This document shows, one piece after another, positions 57,991-64,000 of a DNA stretch of 64,000 bases. A model generated the notes under the pieces. The model saw only the letters and a list, made by a program, of their open reading frames with translations. It was not told where the DNA came from and did no database searches. Where the stretch lies: positions 50,974,501 to 51,038,500 of the forward strand of contig CM074860.1 of assembly GCA_037501455.1 (NCBI GenBank), read 5' to 3'. A program made the translations under genes and the position numbers. Numbering within the stretch: position 1 is the first letter of the stretch; every line of letters starts with the position of its first letter. This stretch comes from Lantana camara. Lineage: Eukaryota > Streptophyta > Magnoliopsida > Lamiales > Verbenaceae.

Positions 57991-59154
57991 TTCGTTTCGC
58001 GATCTTGATTTTCGTGTTTAGTCCAATCCAATCCCGATTTAATTTTTCTGAAAAAATTTTATATTTATTAAAATTGAATTATTTTTGAAATAATTGTATA
58101 AATTGGGATTTTGAAAATTTGAGCGATTTAAATTTTGAAAAATTACGATCTTTATTTTCTGAAAATATAGAAAGAATAAAATTATTAATTTTCAGAAATT
58201 AATTGGAATTTTATTAGTTTATTGTTTTTCGGGTTTTATAAAAAAGGCTCTTGAACAAGAATTGCATCTAAGTCGTGTTTTAAGCTATTAGAGCTTAAAG
58301 CGAGAATTTTAATTTATTGGCTAAATTTAAATTCTCGCAAAAGCATGTTAGGTGATCATGGGTTTAGATCTATGTGTGGTTTTAATTTATGCACATGGAT
58401 GGTTTAAATTGGGGTTGGAGCCCTATAGTTGCGTTTTTCAATTGAGGTTGGAGCCTCACTTATGTGCGTACTGTTATGTGATTTATTATGTGGCTTTCCA
58501 TATTACTGTTTTTGAGGCCGGGGTATGCCCCGTGTAATTGTCTAAGGCCAATATGAAGATTGAGCCTTATTACTTTATGTCTTTTTCTTTTTATTGTAAT
58601 TTGAGAGTAGAGATAGGTGGTGAGGTTTTATTTTCATTTTGGAGACAATGCACCCATGGAGTAAGATGGACCACATTCAAGTAACAAGGAGGCCATAAGT
58701 GAAGACCCCTCAAAATGTTAGGGAGGGGAATCTCAATTGTCAAATGTAATAGAGATAGGGCTCGTATTTTGTTACCGCTTTCCCTTATGTGATTTGAACT
58801 GTTTATGTGGCATGTATGTTAGAACTTGTGATTGTGGAGTGGCTCCCACATATCACGCATAAGATAGGTAGAACCCATGATCATTACATGTTAGTATCAT
58901 GCTAGGACATGTTATCTGTTTATGTGCTTGTTTGATATGCATTTAAGTGTACTTGCATTAATCAAGACTAATAAAATTGGATAACATATATGTTGGTGAG
59001 GTCGAACCGGACAACTCTCCGGTTGATTCGAAAATTCCCATTAAATATTAAGCTAATTTCGAACAAATAGGTGTTTAATTCGAGATGCAAATTTTGAATT
59101 AAATTCCTAGCATTCCATCAATAGGTTTTAAGTTTAGTAAGTAAAGCTAGTTAT

Positions 59155-59475
59155 TGTCCGCGAGTCGTGGGATAGCTAGTGGAACTTATTAGTTCTTAGT
59201 TACCTAATTAATCATTTTAAATGATCAATATTTCGTGGTCAATTTTAGCAAGGGCGATGTCCGCGAGTCGTGGGTCGTTCGAACTAAGTTTTGGTCATGA
59301 TCTTATGATTGATGGGTCTAGCTTAACGCCTAAGTAAATATGGATGTCGCACGAGTCGTGGGTCCATATTGAAAGATAGGTAATGCAAAAACAATTACTA
59401 AGAGTTCTAAAGGTGTTAGAATTGGTAAGTTGTACCTACCTAGGGTTCTTACTTAGAATGTCCGCGAGTCGTGGG
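59155..59475 (+). repeat. Four copies of TGTCCGCGAGTCGTGGG in the Copia1 leader
   Basis: Copies at 59155-59171, 59258-59274, 59345-59362 (TGTCGCACGAGTCGTGGG) and 59459-59475, spaced 103, 87 and 114 bp apart, just upstream of gag. Spacers differ, so this is not a simple tandem duplication. Confidence 0.92.
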
Positions 59476-59681
59476 TTCGAGGTAAAATGCCTAGGATCTT
59501 AGTACCCATTGGGAAACGTATTCCTCTTAGATCTTTGGGAATTCTAGATCTTTGAAAAACAGTGGGAGCTACATTAGATTAAAGACCTTATCTTTTGTAT
59601 ATCGTTATAATTCAGCATGCTCACTAGTTCTCTGATTTACCATTTAGGTCGTAGATTCTGTGATTCTCTACGTGTTTTGAA

Positions 59682-61757
59682 ATGGCAACCAAAAACCCTC
59701 TTGTATCGATCCTCGAGTCAAATAAGTTGACTGGTCCCAACTATTCTGATTGGCTGAGGAATCTAAAAATCATTTTAGATTCTGAGAAGAGAACTTATGT
59801 TCTCTTCGAAGGGGAGCCCAGTCCCGAAGGGGAGGCTCCCACTCGGGCTGAGCGGGACGCGATTCAGAAGTGGAAGGATGATAATCTCCAAGCCCGTTGC
59901 CTTATGTTGGCTAACATGTCTCCGGACTTGCAAAGGCAACATGAGACCATGGAATTTGCTTGGGAGATTTACGACCACTTAGAGCAACTTTACCGCCCTC
60001 ATGAACGTGTTACAAGGTATAACACTTCAAAGGAATTGTTCCACTTAAGAATGAGGGAAGGTTCAAGTGTCCATGAATATGGACTCAAGTTTCTTGCCCT
60101 TACCGAGAAACTTGCTTCCATGGACATGCCACTGAAAGATGAGCTTTCAGTGGATTTGTTGCTAGCTTCGCTCCCACCATCATTCAACCCATTTGTCCTT
60201 AACTTCAACATGAATCATGCTGGTGCTACTGTAGCTGAGCTGATTAGTCAGCTTGTGACTGCTGAAAGCACGATCAAGAAGGACAATAAGGTTTTGATGG
60301 TGAATGCTCCATCTTCCTCTTCTGGGCCTTCTAAAGGTAAGGGCAAGAAAGCCCAAAAGAAGAAGAAGAAACCCCTTAGGCCCACTGGTGGCATTTTGAA
60401 GGGGAAGGCCCAAAAGAAGAAGCGTGATCAGAAAGAGGATGTTTGCTTCCATTGTGGCAAAGCGGGACATTGGAGGAGAAACTGCCCAGAGTACAAGGCT
60501 ACTCTAAAGAAAGGTATCTTTCTCGTTGAAGTAAATCTTTCTATTAATTCTAGTTCTTGGGTACTTGATACCAGTTGTGGGACTCATATCTGTAATGATG
60601 TACAGATGCTAAGTGAAGTCCAACAACTCAAAGAAGGAGAATGTGTCTTGAAGATCGGCGATGGCTCAAATGTTGAAGCTCGAGCTTTAGGCACAATTAG
60701 ATTAGATTTAGGTAGTTTCGAGTTAGTATTAAATAAAGTTCTTTATGTACCGAGCATTATTCGTAATATAATTTCAGTTCCAATATTAGATTGTGAAGGT
60801 TATGACACTTATATTAAGAATGGTAAATACTTTATCAGACGGAACAACTCTTCCGTTCATATCGGTACTCTAAGTAATGGACTTTACCTAACTCAAAATA
60901 TCAATATTATGAATATACAACGAGAAACAAAGCGTAAGAGAGATGACAAAGTTTCAGCTCCCTTATGGCACGCTAGATTAGGACACATTTCCAAGAACAG
61001 AATTAGCAAGATAAACACTTTAGGATCATTCTCTGAAAATGATCTCAAAGAGTTAACTTCTTGCGAATCCTGTCTCAAGGGAAAAATGTCCAAAGTCCCT
61101 TTTAAAGGAACTGTGGAACGTGCCACTAAGGTTTTGGATTTGATCCATACTGATGTTTGTGGACCGCTTAGTGTAAGCACTAGAAACAATCATCAGTATT
61201 TCATAACCTTTACTGATGACTTTAGTCGGTATGGTTATGTATACTTAATGAAGTATAAATCTGAAGCTTTTGAGAAATTCTTAGAATTTCAAAAGGAGGT
61301 TGAGAACCAAACTAGTCACAAGATCAAAGCACTTCGATCTGATCGAGGAGGCGAGTATCTTAGTGAAGAATTCCTTAATCATCTCAAAGATAATGGGATT
61401 ATCTCTCAGTGGACTCCTCCGGGAACTCCTCAGCTTAATGGAGTTTCCGAGAGAAGGAATCGAACCTTACTTGATATGGTTCGTTCCATGATGAGTTTCA
61501 CTGACTTACCACCTTCTTTCTGGGGTTATGCCCTAGAAAGTGCAGCAAAGATTCTGAATCTAGTTCCCTCTAAGTCAGTCCCGAAAACGCCCTATGAAAT
61601 GTGGCATGGTAAAATCCCTAGTTATTCTTACTTAAGAATTTGGGGTTGTCCTGCTTACGTGAAGAGGACAGTGGGAGATAAGTTAGAATCTCGTTCTAAC
61701 TTATGCTACTTTGTAGGTTATCCTAAGGAATCCATAGGATACTACTTCTATGATTAA
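59682..61757 (+). pseudogene. Copia1 gag, protease and integrase (stops at a nonsense codon)
   Basis: 691 residues from ATG 59682 (context GAAATGG). Gag starts with the ESNKLTGPNYSDWLRNLK segment. The zinc knuckle CFHCGKAGHWRRNC is at residues 255-268. The protease site reads LDTSCGTH at residues 295-301: the third catalytic-loop residue is Ser instead of Gly, possibly harming activity. Integrase has the HHCC finger (His430, His435, Cys461, Cys464) and a full DD35E triad (Asp491, Asp554, Glu590). TAA at 61755-61757 ends the frame. The same frame resumes to 62021 with the linker after integrase (SRNATFLEEPF, LRRSERTPRQP). Function would be capsid formation, polyprotein cleavage and cDNA insertion. 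As it stands, RT cannot be made from this frame. Confidence 0.92.
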
Positions 61758-61986
61758 TCTGAGCAAAAGGTGTTTATGTCCAGAAATGCTACTTTTCTGG
61801 AGGAACCGTTCCTTAAAGAAAAGAAAGGCAAGATCGTAGAATTAGAAGAAGTACAAAATGACCCCACACCACCCACTGAAGAAACGTCCCACTCTGATCA
61901 ACTACAACCAATCACGAATTTCGATACACAGGAAAACCCTCCTCTAAGGCGTTCTGAACGCACTCCTAGACAGCCGGAGAGATGGT

Positions 61987-63603
61987 ATGGATTCTTCCAT
62001 GAAATCTCTCAAAAAGGATAATGATCCTTCAACATATGAGGAGGCACTTTCAGACTCTGACTCTGAACAATGGATAGAAGCCATGAAATCCGAAATGGAC
62101 TCCATGAACTCCAACCAAGTTTGGACCTTGGTAGATTTGCCTGATGGGGTCAAACCCATAGGTTGCAAATGGATCTTTAAGAGAAAGCTTGGAGTTGATG
62201 GAAGCATTGCAGCCTACAAAGCAAGACTGGTTGCAAAAGGATTCACTCAAAGACCCGGCGTGGACTTTGACGAAACCTTTTCACCAGTTGCAATGCAAAA
62301 GTCCATTCGAATCATGCTTGCCATTGCTGCATATTATGACTATGAGATATGGCAAATGGATGTGAAAACTACCTTTCTCAATGGTGACATTGACAAAGAC
62401 ATTTATATGGAGCAACCCATAGGTTTCACATTCAGTGGGAGTGAGCAAAAGGTTTGCAAACTCCAAAGATCAATCTATGGATTGAAACAGGCTTCTAGGA
62501 ATTGGAACATTCGATTTGATGAATCAGTCAAAGCGTTTGGCTTCATGCAAATTTCGAATGAATCATGTGTGTATAGAAAGGAATTGGAGACCTCAGTGCA
62601 ATTCTTAGTACTTTATGTTGATGACATCCTTCTTATTGGGAATTCGAAGGATGACATGAAAGTGACTAAGTTATGGTTATCGAACCAATTCGAGATGAAA
62701 GATCTTGGTGATGCGTCCTATATCCTTGGAATTAAAATCTATAGAGATAGATCTAGAAGGTTAATAGGACTATCACAGTCGATGTACATTGACAAAGTAT
62801 TGAAGAGATTCAATATGGAGTCAGCAAAGGTTAAGAACCTTCCTATGAGTGTAGGAACATGTCTTTCAAAGAAGATGTGTCCTAAGACTAACCATGAGAA
62901 GGAGAGAATGACTCATACACCTTATGCATCAGCAATAGGTAGCATAATATATGCAATGTTATGTACTCGACCGGATGTGGCTTATGCACTTAGTGTGACA
63001 AGTCGTTTCCAAACTGACCCTGGAGATGGTCACTGGGCTGCCGTGAAGAATATTCTTAAGTACTTGAAAAGTACTAAAGATTTATTCTTAGTTTACGGAG
63101 GTCAGAAAGATCTTACTGTCGAAGGATACTGCGATGCAAGCTTTGCATCAGACTTAGATGATTTTAAGTCAATGTCAGGATACATTTTCTGCCTAAACGG
63201 CGGAGCAGTGAGTTGGAAGAGTTCCAAGCAAACTACCACTGCAGATTCGACCACTGAGGCCGAATACTTAGCTGCAAATGATGCAGCTAAGGAAGGTGTT
63301 TGGATTAGAAACTTCATTCAAGAGTTGAATGTTGTTCCTAGCATGAAAGACCCCATTACTGTGTTTTGTGACAACACTGGGGCGGTTGCTCAAGCAAGAG
63401 AACCAAGATCTCACCAACGGACCAAGCACATTATGAGGAAGTATCACCTAATCCGTGATATTATCAAAAGAGGAGATGTGCTAATTGAGAGGGTCACATC
63501 AGCAGAGAACGTGGCAGATCCACTTACTAAACCCCTTAGTCGAGAAGCTTTCCAAAGTCATCTTCAGAAGATGGGACTTAGAGTAGCTTTAGAATGGCTT
63601 TGA
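61987..63603 (+). pseudogene. Copia1 reverse transcriptase and RNase H
   Basis: 538 codons open in the frame +1 to gag, so a frameshift lies around 61990-62021; the Met at 61987 is not a natural start. RT: KPIGCKWIFKRKLGVDG, first catalytic Asp125 in QMDVKTTFLNG, YVDD at residues 210-213 (62614-62625), SIYGLKQASRNW. RNase H: Asp383 (YCDASFASD), Glu424 (STTEAEY), Asp462 (FCDNTGAV). It ends RVALEWL, TGA 63601-63603, five bases before the polypurine tract. All catalytic residues are intact. Only the upstream stop and frameshift separate it from gag, consistent with recent insertion. Confidence 0.93.
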
Positions 63604-63608
63604 TGGGC

Positions 63609-63619
63609 AAGTGGGAGAT
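63609..63619 (+). other. Copia1 polypurine tract
   Basis: AAGTGGGAGAT immediately before TGTTAGG of the 3' LTR, the usual plant copia form. Confidence 0.95.
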
Positions 63620-64000
63620 TGTTAGGAATAGTGCCCTAGAAAGCCGATTGTATATCCGCTTTGTGCTTTTCCTTATTGTAATCACAGACAATCTTTGAAC
63701 GAAATAACGAATTCAGGCAACACTTTTTTATATGCTCTTGTTTGGTATGCGTTTACTTTAGCTGTGCATGTATGAGAACTCCCCTAATCCTGATGACTTT
63801 AGGACTCTACCATTTAGGTGAAATGGTTCATGAAACGAGCCCTATATCACATAAGTCATGATTAGTAAAATACTCCAAGCCGATGAGTCCTACAGGCAGT
63901 GGGAGTGTCAACCTGACTCCTCTAAGGCTTGCTTGTGGGATCACGCCCTTAAGAAGGACCGCCTTGTTTCATGGAGGTGCAAAGTGTATAGTTGATACAT
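63620..64000 (+). repeat. Copia1 3' LTR, first 381 bp
   Basis: Aligns without gaps to 55464-55844 with five substitutions. Continues beyond the window. Confidence 0.97.

Larger units (their letters stand above)
57434..59681 (+). other. Copia1 long untranslated leader
   Basis: 2.25 kb between primer site and gag ATG, without a convincing coding frame. Holds a CpG-rich hairpin island (57700-57990) and four copies of a 17-bp motif (59155-59475). The 102-codon frame at 57713-58021 exists only because the island lacks AT-rich stop codons. Confidence 0.75.
55464..64000 (+). mobile_element. Copia1: Ty1/copia retrotransposon, nearly complete, 3' end outside the window
   Basis: 5' LTR 55464-57418, primer site 57421-57433, 2.25-kb leader, gag-pol 59682-63603, polypurine tract 63609-63619, 3' LTR from 63620. 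Copia order (integrase before RT) is clear. In the 381 bp of 3' LTR available I count 5 substitutions against the 5' LTR (~1.3%), making this the youngest datable large element here. The full element should end near 65.6 kb. LTR length and polyprotein style recall Angela/TAR-type copia elements (weak inference). Confidence 0.95.

Noticed and set aside
57713..58021. 102-residue Arg/Ala/Pro-rich protein on the plus strand, and matching frames on the minus strand
   Set aside because: The frames exist on both strands because the GC-rich island lacks stop codons; it lies in an untranslated leader with no initiation or homology support.
1..64000. tRNA or rRNA genes
   Set aside because: The tRNA-like words seen (TGGTATCAGAGC and its complement) are all primer-binding sites next to LTR ends; no cloverleaf or rRNA segment was recognised.

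Overview
This window is plant nuclear DNA made almost entirely of nested LTR retrotransposons. The organism is an angiosperm; the species cannot be read from the sequence. The evidence is Ty3/gypsy and Ty1/copia polyproteins, TGT...ACA long terminal repeats, primer sites complementary to the plant initiator tRNA-Met, polypurine tracts, 5-bp target-site duplications (TSDs), a TRIM, and an AT-rich background with many stops. I see no host protein gene, rRNA, tRNA or CRISPR array. Family names used here (LARD1, GypA-GypE, Tat1, TRIM1, Copia1) are local labels.

Layout, left to right. 1-7953: LARD1, a minus-strand element with ~3.4 kb LTRs and a 3.35 kb non-coding interior. 7954-12487: a GypA LTR interrupted by a solo GypB LTR (8364-10906). 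12488-13078: a GypD LTR fragment. 13079-13414: Tat1 gag. 13415-32722: a minus-strand GypA chromovirus. Its polyprotein is split by a solo GypC LTR (17196-24202), which holds a second solo GypC LTR (20280-23844), and by a solo GypB LTR (26325-29016). Its 5' LTR is cut at 32723 by a GypB LTR carrying a complete TRIM (33338-33808). 34835-37285: start of a GypE LTR. 37286-44435: a plus-strand GypB element with LTR, primer site and a decayed gag-pol lacking the RT catalytic segment. 44436 is a deletion breakpoint. 45304-51774: a GypD LTR with a solo GypD LTR inserted in opposite orientation, giving a multi-kb inverted repeat. 51775-52675: the next part of Tat1 gag and protease. 52676-54062: minus-strand GypC leader, primer site and LTR. 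54063-55463: a plus-strand GypC LTR. 55464-64000: Copia1, the youngest large element, with a complete 5' LTR, long leader, gag-pol with one stop and one frameshift, and the first 381 bp of its 3' LTR.

Events can be ordered by nesting. Tat1 is among the oldest layers. GypA and GypD went into it, later GypB, GypC, GypE and TRIM1 copies into those, and Copia1 into a GypC LTR. Five solo LTRs have perfect 5-bp TSDs, so LTR-LTR recombination has been a major way of removing elements here.

The most unusual signal is a cassette of GC-rich palindromes at what looks like the same internal position in LTRs of several families. Flanking sequence is recognisably shared, but the palindrome itself differs between families and between copies of one family. 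No new protein system is visible.
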